A DNA stretch of 64,000 nt from the NCBI GenBank assembly GCA_025602905.1, contig JAHLKI010000026.1, forward strand, positions 248,001-312,000, given 5' to 3'. The notes beneath the pieces were generated by a model that saw nothing but the letters and a program-made list of their open reading frames with translations, searched no databases and was not told where the DNA came from. The translations under genes were made by a program, and so were the position numbers. The stretch is from Phlyctochytrium arcticum (taxonomy: Eukaryota; Chytridiomycota; Chytridiomycetes; Chytridiales; Chytridiaceae). This document shows, piece by piece, positions 21,903 through 30,951 of this stretch (position 1 is the first letter of the stretch; the number at the start of each line of letters is the position of its first letter).

Positions 21903-23103
21903 ATGCAATCAGAGCAAAAGAGAGTTTGTGTTTTGCGGGATGTCTGGTACCCCAACGTTCGAACAGCCGCACATCAAAAGCTTTCAACAACTCAACACTT
22001 ATCTCTCGCGGACGATGTCGACCAAGTGCTCGTTAACGTTCGGGAACATTTCCTCCAGATGGCATCCCGGCACATCAACCAAGTCTTGGGGGTGAAAGAT
22101 CAACTCAAGAACCTAACCTTCACGGCGATATGGACGCCATCAAGAGGTACAGGGCACGCATGCGATACGTCAAGTACATATGCCTACGCAACCGATATCC
22201 GGCACAAGATTACCCTCTTCTGCCAAACGAAGAGGACCTCATACGGGAGTACGGTTACATTCTTCCTTATGACGAAGTGCAAGAGTATCCCGCGGCATAC
22301 AACCTGGCGGCGGCAACGGAGAGCTTTGTGCCGGCATACTGTCGGTTGGCCGCATCATTTGAAGGGCATGGGCTTCCGTCATTCTCGGCGCTTCCACTTA
22401 GCGACGATCGGAAACCAGGACCAAGAAGTATACGCAAATCGTGGAACAAAACGAGTCGAAAGTGGTGTTGCTGCGTGGCATTCGATGCTACCGACTCACA
22501 GGACTATGCGCCTCGACAACTTTGAGACGTACTTGGAAGCGCGCAACATCATCGTCCCAAAGATCAAAGAGTTCTACGATTTGCCAATGCATAACAAGTT
22601 CAAGTTCAATCGATACGTCAACACCCAACGAAGCGAGCAGCGGTTCATCAACAAGTTCCGGGACAAGTTTGGGGCAGACGCTGTGCTGATTATGGGAAAC
22701 TGGAGCGATGCCGGCCACACCATACATCATCCAAAACTTTTGAATGACGTACAACATACGCTCGATTGTTTCCTGATCGACGAATTCCGGACCTCGAAGC
22801 TCTGCGCCAAATGCGAAGAGGTCGTTCACCCGATTCTGTACCGACAAAGCCCGCGCCCATGGATCAAGAAAAGGACAGCAATGTGGGGCTCTGGAGGGGA
22901 AACGTGGAGGGTAGTGCACGGCTTGCTGTGTTGTTAAAACACCTATTGTAGTCAGCAAGGTTGCACCATCTGGAACCGCGACAACCTGAGCGCTCACAAT
23001 ATGCTGAAAATCGTTGCCGCGACGTTGACAACTGGGCATCGACCGCCCAACTATTGCCGCAAAACTCTTCCTGACCAGTCTGCGCGGGTCATACCCATAT
23101 TAT
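21903..23103 (+). pseudogene. Broken Fanzor (TnpB-like RNA-guided nuclease family) gene
   Basis: Fanzor proteins are eukaryotic relatives of TnpB/Cas12. Frame 1 from ATG 21903 gives DVWYPNVRTAAHQKL, VNVREHFLQMASRHINQVLG. After a G5 run (22088-22092) the match moves to another frame: NLHGDMDAIKRYRARM, CLRNRYPAQDYPLLPNEEDL, IREYGYILPYDEVQ, LAASFEGHGLPSFSALPL. It then returns to frame 1: FETYLEARNIIVPKIKEFYDL, KFKFNRYVNTQRSEQRFI, NKFRDKFGADAVLIMGNWSD, FLIDEFRTSKLCAKC (RuvC-II Glu and first zinc pair), VHGLLCC. An in-frame TAA (22935-22937) interrupts the zinc ribbon, and the same frame resumes with NTYC and TIWNRDNLSAHNML (RuvC-III Asp). The block that should hold the RuvC-I Asp between FSALPL and FETYL is largely missing. 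Frameshift, deletion and stop make this a dead copy. Confidence 0.82.
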
Positions 23104-23294
23104 AGTTTAAGTTTTAGTTTAAGTAGCGATTTACGAATGAATTCTTCCTCCCGGGCACCCCGGGCCCCGGATATACATCTGCATCTGATCTATGCATAAA
23201 CACAGGTAGTAGCGACACATTCTTGAAACATGTCGTTTAGACTTTGGATGGGGTGATCTGAGATCGTTCCATAACATGCTTCTGCCTGGGCGGA

Positions 23295-24078
23295 TTATGC
23301 AATTTCCAAATTCTCCAACTCCGTGGCCTTCACCACGGTTTTCACCCGTTTGGCCAATGCTTCTCGCGACTGGTCTTCCTGCGCTTCCGCCTGCGAAGTA
23401 TCACGACGGATTGTTTTGATACAACCCGTGACCAAAGACACAAACACCTGCTCGCGGTCCGCCACAAGCTGTTCGACCGCAGTCAACCTCCCCTCCAGTT
23501 CGTCATTCTGCTTCCGCTTTGGGGCGATCTGGGGGGGCGGCAATTTGGGGGGGGGGGGGGGGGGGGGGGGGGACTGGGGGGCGATCTGGCGGGCGATCTG
23601 GCGGGCGAGCTGGGGCTGCGCCTTTTCCTTCAATTTTACTGCGATCTTAGCGTTTGTATGCTTAACAGGAAAAAGCAATTGGATGAGACATCAGAGGTAT
23701 GAAAACTACAACAAATCACTTACGTAATTTACATATTTGTCGGATTTCCAGTATCTTAAAGCAGCGACCTGGAGATGTCCCATGGGAGTTTCGATGCAGC
23801 GTCCCGCATATGAGCCCATCCATTATCGTACGAGACCGAGATCGTTCCGGCCGATTCCTGCGCTCTTTGGACAATATGCTGGAGGGCTAGCTTCACCGAC
23901 GCCTCGGATGGCTCATAGTGCATCCTTTTTCGAAGACGGTACCCCTGGAAAGGCGAGCAGTCACACCGATCACGTCCAAAAATTCCGTCATTTGATTGAA
24001 ACCGAGACTAGCATGAATCATTGCCGCAGGGATTGACTCTGAATCCTTTGCTTTTCTGCAAGCGCAGCGGATGGACAC
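23295..24078 (-). pseudogene. Mutator-like transposase-domain relic with coiled-coil tail
   Basis: Upstream part: HASLGFNQMTEFLDVIGVTA, RLSRGTVFEKGCTM, then the match changes frame near an A5 run (23924-23935) to YEPSEASVKLALQHIVQRAQ, ESAGTISVSYDNGWAHM, RDAASKLPW. This order (DNA-binding-like helix with 'SRGTV-F', then a 'SVSYD-x-x-W-x-H-x-R-x-A' strand) resembles the Mutator-like transposase domain of many animals and fungi. The downstream part after a probable intron (about 23675-23299) is Gln/Pro-rich (encoded opposite the G tract) and coiled coil (RLTAVEQLVADREQVFVSLV) ending LENLEIA. Whether the two parts form one gene is inference. Confidence 0.4.
23547..23572. repeat. 26-nt guanine homopolymer
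   Basis: An unbroken run of 26 G on the plus strand, with further G-runs on both sides (23531-23537, 23576-23582). On the minus strand it would encode poly-Pro. It is likely length-unstable and quadruplex-prone. Confidence 0.95.
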
Positions 24079-24148
24079 TGTCAGTCCAAACCCCCTGGTC
24101 CTAAGAGCGACACTCTCGCGATCACGCTTTCGAAATGTAAAAACCCGT

Positions 24149-24412
24149 ATGACTGCGCTGGTTTATGACTGCGCTGGTTTATGGATAACATGAACATACC
24201 GGTATTGTTCATACCGGTCACTTGCATTCATAAATGTGTCGATCTCGCTACTTGTCATTTCCTTCCGGAAATCAGAACGGAGCGGTTGGCTTTCCCACAA
24301 CATGTCTTGTATCGGGGGGAGATGCGTGGTCTAACGTCCAGAGAGGGTGAGGTGAAAAACAGTCCAGAGACGGTGAGGTGATAAAACGTCCAGAGACGGT
24401 GAGGTGATGATG
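24149..24412. repeat. Short tandem repeats in island right arm
   Basis: TATGACTGCGCTGGTT occurs twice head to tail (24149 and 24164), followed by two CATACCGGT copies near 24200. At 24335-24412 a unit of about 26 bp (C(G/A)TCCAGAGA(C/G)GGTGAGGTGA) is repeated three times. No gene is evident across 24080-24600. Confidence 0.75.
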
Positions 24413-24601
24413 GTGATATTGGTCACGGTCAGTAGATGAATGCTTAAAGCTCCTTATACTGCCGTGGGACTTACCGTGCTTGAACGTCCGCCATGATGCT
24501 ATAGAGCCTTTGCTGGCCTGCCGCTTTTTGTCGAGGATATAATTGTGATTGGTTTTCGATGATTCTGCGAGAATTGATACAATATACAGATTGCAGTTAC
24601 A

Positions 24602-24602
24602 A
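24602..24602 (+). other. Right junction of the island with the SUA5 5' flank
   Basis: Boundary position inferred from where similarity between the two repeat copies begins. Sequence left of this point (24530-24601) has no counterpart left of the other copy. Confidence 0.4.
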
Positions 24603-24669
24603 GCAACTCACACTGCCATGGCAATTTTAATGGAAGATGAGGTCAGCCAAAGCCAGCGCGAATTTTGGT
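24602..24669. repeat. Right copy of 67/68-bp direct repeat
   Basis: Matches 21305-21371. On the minus strand it still carries ATGGCAGT followed by GTGAGT, equivalent to the first exon and donor of the mL67-like gene. It lies immediately upstream of SUA5. Confidence 0.8.
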
Positions 24670-24740
24670 TTGAGGTAAATTTCCAGCTCGAAATTCGCAA
24701 AAACGCACGGCGTCGATCAGCGACGGGTTGGACGGTCTGG

Positions 24741-26099
24741 ATGGAGGAGCAAGCAGTGAGCTCTGGTGGGGACCAGGGGAGGCCTGCGATTCAGGTTTTC
24801 GAAACAGAACTCAAGGTTATAAATCCAGCGTTGCTTTCGTTTCCCCCCAGTGACCAAATCACCAGCCTTTCCGAATCGACACACCTTGCGCCAGTACTAG
24901 CTGATAGCAAGCAAACAGCATTTTCATCTTCTTCTGCGGAAGACGTATCGGCAATCTACCATGCTGCAGATCTGCTTCGTGACAATAATGTGGTGGCTTT
25001 CCCTACCGAAACAGTGTACGGGTTGGCCGCCAATGCTTTAAACCCCACTGCCGTCAAAAAGATATTCCAGGCTAAAGGTCGACCAAGCGACAACCCTCTC
25101 ATAGTCCACATATCATCTCTCTCAATGCTCAAGTTGCTTATGCCAGAGCATGCCTCGATACCTGACGCTTACGTCGATGCCATTAAGCATCACTGGCCTG
25201 GGCCATTGACAATTTTGGTCCCGCGAGGACCAAATGTACCTTTGGAGGTTACTGGCGGTCATCAGACAGTGGCAGTGCGTTTCCCCTCTCATCCAATTGC
25301 CCGCGCCCTGATATCGGCGTGCGGATTTCCTCTCGCCGCCCCGTCGGCCAATCTCTCCGGTCGCCCTTCACCAACCCTTGCCCATCATGTTTTCAATGAC
25401 CTCAAAGGCCGAATCCCGCTTATTCTGGATGGTGGGGCTTGCGGTTTCGGAGTCGAAAGTACTGTCTTGGATGGCCTTTCCTCACCACCTGCCATCTTAC
25501 GCCCCGGAGGCGTGACTTTTGAATCCCTGCAAACATTACCCCAGCTTACTTCTCTCCGCGTTTATCGCAAAGATTTTGTGGATAAGAACATGGAAGATGC
25601 GCCAACAACACCCGGAATGAAGTACCGACATTATACCCCCAACGCCGAAGTTGTGTTGTTTGAACGAGCATCAGGGACAGACGGAAGTGGACTCCGACAC
25701 AAGGTTGATCAACACACCGCGGAGCTACTTCGGGAAGGTCAGAAGTCCCATCTGCAAGGGGTTGGTATCATGAGAACTACGCAGGTTCCGGAACGTGGAT
25801 CGGACTGTTCCCTGATCGATCGGAGTGTATGCGAGATTGTACACTTGAACATTGAAGAAGCACCGTCATTGCCTAATCATCTTGACTTTTCCCACCAAGC
25901 TCAAAAGTCACCTAGGATTTACGACCTCCATCTCGGATCAGATCTTGCGACAGTTGCCCACTGTCTGTTTAATGGTTTACGTATGCTGGATACTTACGGA
26001 ACACAAATTATCTTGGTTGAGGGCGTGGAAGAAGCTGGCGAGGGATTGGCAATCATGAATCGCTTGAGAAAGGCAGCATCCAAAATCATTAGGGCGTGA
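24741..26099 (+). CDS. SUA5: SUA5 / YrdC, threonylcarbamoyl-AMP synthase
   Basis: Makes threonylcarbamoyl-AMP from Thr, bicarbonate and ATP for t6A37 of tRNAs reading ANN codons. The YrdC domain has VVAFPTETVYGLAANAL, FQAKGRPSDNPLIVHI, HHWPGPLTILVPRG, VAVRFPSHPIARALI and APSANLSGRPSPT, with the KxR and SxN motifs intact. The C-terminal Sua5 domain begins around TPGMKYRHYTPNAEVVLF and ends GLAIMNRLRKAASKII. From ATG 24741 (MEEQAV) the protein is 452 residues, close to fungal Sua5 length. In-frame ATGs at 24618, 24630 and 24549 exist, but they lie in or upstream of the direct repeat and encode unconserved sequence. Single exon, unusual in this window. Confidence 0.92.
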   Translation: MEEQAVSSGGDQGRPAIQVFETELKVINPALLSFPPSDQITSLSESTHLAPVLADSKQTAFSSSSAEDVSAIYHAADLLRDNNVVAFPTETVYGLAANALNPTAVKKIFQAKGRPSDNPLIVHISSLSMLKLLMPEHASIPDAYVDAIKHHWPGPLTILVPRGPNVPLEVTGGHQTVAVRFPSHPIARALISACGFPLAAPSANLSGRPSPTLAHHVFNDLKGRIPLILDGGACGFGVESTVLDGLSSPPAILRPGGVTFESLQTLPQLTSLRVYRKDFVDKNMEDAPTTPGMKYRHYTPNAEVVLFERASGTDGSGLRHKVDQHTAELLREGQKSHLQGVGIMRTTQVPERGSDCSLIDRSVCEIVHLNIEEAPSLPNHLDFSHQAQKSPRIYDLHLGSDLATVAHCLFNGLRMLDTYGTQIILVEGVEEAGEGLAIMNRLRKAASKIIRA

Positions 26100-26279
26100 T
26101 TTAGGTAGTGTCCTTTTACTAGATGGAATAGGTACTACTATTTAGGTTGCATTTTTGATAGCAGGAGTGTCCTATGAGGAATAACTTTGTACATATATTT
26201 ATGCTCTGTAACAGATAGACGTCCAAACCAATAAATAGCGAGAATCCTGGCGCGGCAGAAAGGCCCAAGTCTAGAACGT

Positions 26280-26993
26280 TCAAAAAAACACAAATGAGAA
26301 AACCCCCATAAAAATGGCAGCTCGGGTCGAGAGGGTGGGAATGGCAAGGAGAGGAAGCGTCCGACTCAAGGCGGGAGGATAGGGATCTCTCGCATCGTCG
26401 AGCGGCCGCGGACGAACCAGCGTGAACTGCACTTCTCCCAAAAGGGGCCATCCAACCGGGATACAGGACGAAGGCGTACCAGTCACTCCACCCCGATCGA
26501 TATTGTCAGGTACAATGCGTATCTAACAGTACATGAAGGAGCATAAGTCATCTGGAGCCAGTCGTGTACATTGAAACAGTGATAAACCCACCTTGAATGT
26601 CCCGCCAGTTCCACCCTCAAAATCCTTCATCGGCCATGTATACTTGACCTCTCGAGCGCCTACTGTCTGGATGGGATTCCAAGTACTTGCTTCGCTTCGC
26701 TGGTAGTATATGGATACGTTGTTGATGGGGTACTTTGACACATCTGTTTCCCCAGAGTATGACCATGAGATATTCACGGGTTGGCCAACATAGAAGTATG
26801 TCGTTCGATTTGGAGAGAGGACATCAACCCGGCCAAGAACGTCCGAGTCAGTGCAGTTGAGAGGGGGTGGGCAGATGTTAAGTATGGGGTTGCAGGTAGG
26901 TGTGGTCTGTCCAGGTGGTGGTGGTGGTGGTTGGGCAATAGTCGAAAATGTGAACAGTGTCAACAGCAGCGAGAATACCCACATGGACGCCAT
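26280..26993 (-). CDS. Secreted, probably GPI-anchored cell-surface protein
   Basis: Two exons, 26993-26592 and 26522-26280, joined in phase (AAG / ATA) to give 214 residues. The start at 26993 gives a clear signal peptide, MASMWVFSLLLTLFTFSTIA, followed by a PPPPPPGQ run. The middle has an Ig/FN3-like strand pattern: VLSPNRTTYFYVGQPVNISW, NNVSIYYQRSEASTWNPI, several N-x-(S/T) sites and GGTFKIRIV. This resembles the Kre9/DUF7137-type surface domains of fungi. The C-terminus is a hydrophobic tail without following charge (AIFMGVFSFVFF), as in GPI-anchor signals. An ATG 12 codons upstream would bury the signal peptide. Exact family uncertain. Confidence 0.6.
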
Positions 26994-27570
26994 TGATGCA
27001 CCTCGCCTCCTGAAGCAAGTACACCGCATGTGCTCAGAAAAAGTTCATTCGCAGATGAAATTCCCTGCCCCTCCGCTAAGGTCCACTTAATGCTTTCGCT
27101 GGAGAACGTTATTACGTTGAGCTGAAGTCGAAATAAACAACCGCTTTCGCAACCGGAAAGCTCTTGCTGCTCAAGATCCACCTCGCTCTGCTATTCCTGC
27201 AGCTCCTCCCACGACAGAACTGTCCGTAATAGAAATAGGAATCCGTTTCCGCTGGTGTTATACTATTGGGTTGGGAACTGGTCCTGTTTGCCGCTTCGCA
27301 AATTCAATTTCAAAACGTTCCAAAATGATTATTGTCACTGAATTTCCGAACGGCGGCTCGAGCACGTGACTCTCAAACTTTGGCCAAAACATAACATGGA
27401 GTCAACGAGTCTCCTTTCCGAAACGATAAATTGTGAGCATCTGTAAATAGCTGTCGAGGGAAGCCGCCGTGCACACTGTACATATCGCGAAGAGTTGCTC
27501 CATTAGACTGGTAGAGAGAATTTGAAAGAAAACCGTCTGGTGAACTCTCGCAACGTCTACCAAGCTCAAG
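26994..27570. promoter_or_regulatory. Divergent promoter region, surface protein / SEC66
   Basis: About 575 bp between two start codons. It contains a CACGTG E-box-like palindrome at 27363-27368. No reading frame in it looks real. Confidence 0.35.
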
Positions 27571-28486
27571 ATGACCTCAACAGCCGTATCCTTCTGGTTT
27601 CCGGTATTATACACCGTGGCGATCGCGGTCCTTTTCGGTGCCTACATTAAGTGGAATAGGGTCAAGCAGCGGGTCGCAGCTCATGGTACGTAACCTGGCA
27701 GAGGGTCGGCAGAGGATCTCGTTCAACTTATTGGGGGCTGATACTATTTGCTTCTTTGTTTGATAGATGCCGCAACTGACGGCTACTTTCCTCCTCATCA
27801 TGCCAAAATCCTTTACAATGAGCTCGCAGAAATGCATTCCCCGGACGACCATAACGGCCTCAAACTCCTCTCATCCTCGCTAATGAAACGAGCAATAGCA
27901 GACGTGCAACTCATATACAAGATTAGAGACGAGAAACCACCACTGCAGCAAATGGTGCGTCAGGGGCTGATGGGGGAGGAATTGCTTGAAAAGTTGGAGC
28001 GAGCAGAGGCAGAGCTGGATGTAGAAGTTCGCGAGGTAAGTACGGACGGCCTCTAGCGAGCTAATGAGAGTGAGAGAGTTGACTTTACATTTGTTTGTTT
28101 TTCAGGTTATGGAGGAGGCAGAGCTGTATAAGGAGGGCTGGGGAAAGACTATCTTTCCTGAGGCCACGCAACTCATGCAATTCCAAATGCAGCGAGAGCA
28201 ACAGATTGAAGCACAGCGCTTGCAGCAAGAACAAGCTGCACTTCGAGCTGCTGAAGAACGTCTCGTCAAAGAAGCAAACAACGGGGATGATGAAGGAGAG
28301 GAAGATGACAGTGGACCTCCTTCCTCACAAGTAATTGAAGACAACACAAATCTGCCGGATGAGACAGATGAGCAGCGCCGGCAGCGGATTGCGGAAGAGT
28401 TACTGAAAGAAGAAGAGGAGGAAAAGAAACGAGCGTCCAAGAAGGGTGGAAAGGGGGCAAAGTCCAAGAAGAAAGGCGGCAAATAG
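27571..28486 (+). CDS. SEC66: SEC66/SEC71, ER translocation complex subunit
   Basis: Subunit of the Sec62/63 post-translational translocon in the ER membrane. Three exons: 27571-27685, 27767-28035 and 28106-28486, giving 254 residues. An N-terminal anchor (FWFPVLYTVAIAVLFGAYI) is followed by the conserved cytosolic domain: DGYFPPHHAKILYNEL, LKLLSSSLMKRAIADVQLIY, RDEKPPLQQMVRQGLMGEEL, EEAELYKEGWGKTIFPEATQ. The C-terminal third is a Glu/Gln coiled coil ending in a Lys/Gly tail (SKKGGKGAKSKKKGGK), longer than the minimal family domain. Junction phases are consistent throughout. Confidence 0.88.
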
Positions 28487-29897
28487 TGCCTGCTGGTCTG
28501 TGCACATGGATCGCTGCTTGTATATAATCATATTCGGACTTTGCTTGCCAGTCTGAACTTAGTTATTCACTTTTCATCATACCTACGTCAAACACAGTCC
28601 TCTTGAGCATATCCACACCGTTTCCCTCATACATAGATTCACACAATTCTGTTTGTTTCGTACTCCGTTCCCTTTTTACATCAGAAATGGTCACCTCAAC
28701 AATATGTCGTCTCAACCTCTCGTGACAAACTCTAAAGGCCCCCGTAATGCCCACATGTCCGCTCTGATCAACTAACCTATGAGCCCCGAGAGGTCGTGGC
28801 CTTCAGGCCCATCACATCTTGATGTTAAAGGTGACGTTTTTCACAAGTCTAGGCGCTCTGCCATATACATTGAAACGACTGATGCCAGCCCTCAACGCAC
28901 GCGAAAATAATTCTAGTGTGCAGGACTCCCCAAAAATCGCTGGACTTTTACTACAAAAAATCCGTCCAAACAAGTTCGCGTTGGTGTCAACTCCATCAGC
29001 ATAAGGACACTGCCAAATTTTCCCGACGCCTAAAACACCTCACGAGCCACAATGCTGCAGGACGGCAATATCGTCCAGCACCGCTTGGTTTTCGTCATTT
29101 GGAAGATTCTGCCGCTGACACTTGCCGGCTATTAATTTCTCTTCTTGATTTTTGAGGCCCTTTCGGCATCTTTTTGCGCCTCGTTCAAGCATCAGGAAGC
29201 TTCAGTAATTCCATGCATACTAATAGATCATCCCGTACAGGGTTTGTGACAAGCCGACTGCGCATTTTAGCGCCCGAGTTCCCACGCTCCAAGGCCAGCG
29301 GCACACACTTGTCATCTTCCTTGAACAATACATAGCTAACTGCTCGTCGCTCGAAGCGAATCGGTAAACATGTTTTCGATCAAATTGTGAGAGATCACGT
29401 TCACTCTTAAATCTTTGAGCAGTTCTCCAAGCAGTTCTGAGTAAACCGTAGATTTAACTGCGTGTTAGATTGGGTACAATCCCATATCAATGGATCAAGC
29501 ACCAAACTTGAACTTGACGAAAGAGAATAGCAAGATACGATGGGGCACTCCGGTCGGAAAGGATGGATGTTACGCACAACGTTGATATTAATGAATTGTT
29601 GTGAATCAGGCTAGTAATAGCAAAATTGCTTCTGTGCCAAACACGATATGAAGAAACACAAGTTAATTCATTACAAACACAAACAAATCCAACACTCTAC
29701 TACAAGAAAAGTGTATAGATGATTGCAGCATCATGCATGTAGTTCTATGATGATAACTCGCAGTTCTGGAGAGACTACAACAGAAACCGGATCGAGTTGG
29801 TAAAAGAGAGTGAGAAAACAGGAGGGGAAACTACAAGTATTAACCGAGCAGCGGAAACGGAAGAATGCATCATGCAGCCAAAATGGCGGTGATCGCC
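28487..29897. other. Gene-poor stretch
   Basis: About 1.4 kb downstream of SEC66 with only short reading frames lacking family features or coding-like composition. It leads into the Crinkler-like relic. No rRNA, tRNA or clear repeat was recognised. Confidence 0.5.
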
Positions 29898-30620
29898 TCA
29901 ACTATGGTAGACCTGATTGGTGGGTATTGTGGAGCTGTCACTGATTGGAGAACGGACTGAGCAAACATACGGCAGGACGACGGCAGTGCGACCGACCAAG
30001 GGAACGGTATATGTTGATGTTTTCCACAGTTTGTTCCAATGGACGGATTCCTTCTCGATTTTGGCGGCGTCGGAATGATATCTTGATATTTTCAGTACGT
30101 AACCGATGCACTTCCTCAATGTCTCTGGTGCGCCACTGGAACATTTCCTCTGTGAGACACACGGTAAAACGTCGCGACAATAGCCGCACCGGTGAAGGAA
30201 ATGTGGTTGGTGACGCGACCATCTTGAAGATCAGGTTTGCCAAGCTCTGACCCAGCAAAGGATCGTCCCATTGCAAAACTTCTGTTCCGGATAATGTTCG
30301 GTTGTCAAATCTCTGCAGGCCCCGCTTGCTGACTTTGCTGTAGTTTTTCAGATTTGTTATTGCATCTGAATTGGCAGTCGCGGGAGAAAGCGGTGTGCTC
30401 TGATCAACGCTGGGCCGGGACGGGGTGTTATATTGGCGGCCGCGGCATCACTTTCGGGCAACCAACACATCCGCCACCCTTCGTAGGTTGTGACGATTCC
30501 AAAGACATCCTTCCGTCCCTGGAATTCCCGCAGCGCAGCCATATAATCAAATATCTGGCCCCAAACCACTGGGGCATCACATTACGCCTCTTGTGGGGTT
30601 CTCAAAGTTGCTGGAGCTGG
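29898..30620 (-). pseudogene. Broken Crinkler (CRN)-type kinase-domain-like ORF
   Basis: Three reading-frame pieces on the minus strand follow each other in order. The first (30569-30357) has VWGQIFDYMAALREFQGRKD and VFGIVTTYEGWRMCWLP. The second (about 30330-29990) has LSGTEVLQWDDPLLGQSLAN and FTVCLTEEMFQWRTRDIEEV. The third (to 29898) has KESVHWNKLWKTSTYTVPLV and GRTAVVLPYVCSV. This order resembles the region before and into the kinase-like domain of Crinkler-family proteins known in oomycetes, chytrids and other fungi. A stop at 30357 and frame changes break it. Recognition is by recalled pattern only and could also fit a related NTPase/kinase family. Confidence 0.4.
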
Positions 30621-30951
30621 TAACGATCGAGAGGAATGCCGCCACGGATTGGAAACAAATGAAGGAAACGGCTCGTTCATCATATGCGACCTCCAAAACA
30701 ATTCAGTCCCACGCCGGCCCGCGACTCGCGCCGTGAGACTTTTAGAATCCGCTCATTAAGCTCAAAAAGGCGTAATTAAAAGATCATCAGCGCGAATCTC
30801 CTCCGAAAGGTGAGTTTCAAAATCATGGCTCTTTGCTGGCGATTTACAGACGAGAAACCCAGAAAAAAGTTGACCAAAACCTACTGCAAGACCCGCCCCA
30901 ACCACTACCAAGTCGGCCTTTCTCCGCCAGCGACCGCCGCTCAAGTTCATC
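30621..30951. promoter_or_regulatory. 5' flank of LYS4
   Basis: About 330 bp between the Crinkler-like relic and the LYS4 start. No convincing gene; presumed LYS4 promoter. Confidence 0.35.

Larger units (their letters stand above)
21372..24601. mobile_element. Mobile-element island between direct repeats (Fanzor and Mutator-like debris)
   Basis: The 3.2 kb between the two repeat copies contains only element-like material: GTCGAC repeats, the broken Fanzor gene, a broken Mutator-like ORF on the other strand, a 26-G tract and short tandem repeats. It separates the mL67-like gene from SUA5, which would otherwise be divergent neighbours sharing a short promoter. Exact ends of any single element cannot be set from sequence alone; no clear terminal inverted repeats were seen. 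Confidence 0.6.

Noticed and set aside
22488..23039. 183-codon minus-strand ORF opposite the Fanzor relic
   Set aside because: It is the antisense shadow of the Fanzor C-terminal frame, which carries the conserved motifs.
27403..27614. Minus-strand 70-codon ORF overlapping the SEC66 start
   Set aside because: Overlaps the well-supported first exon of SEC66 on the other strand and has no family features.
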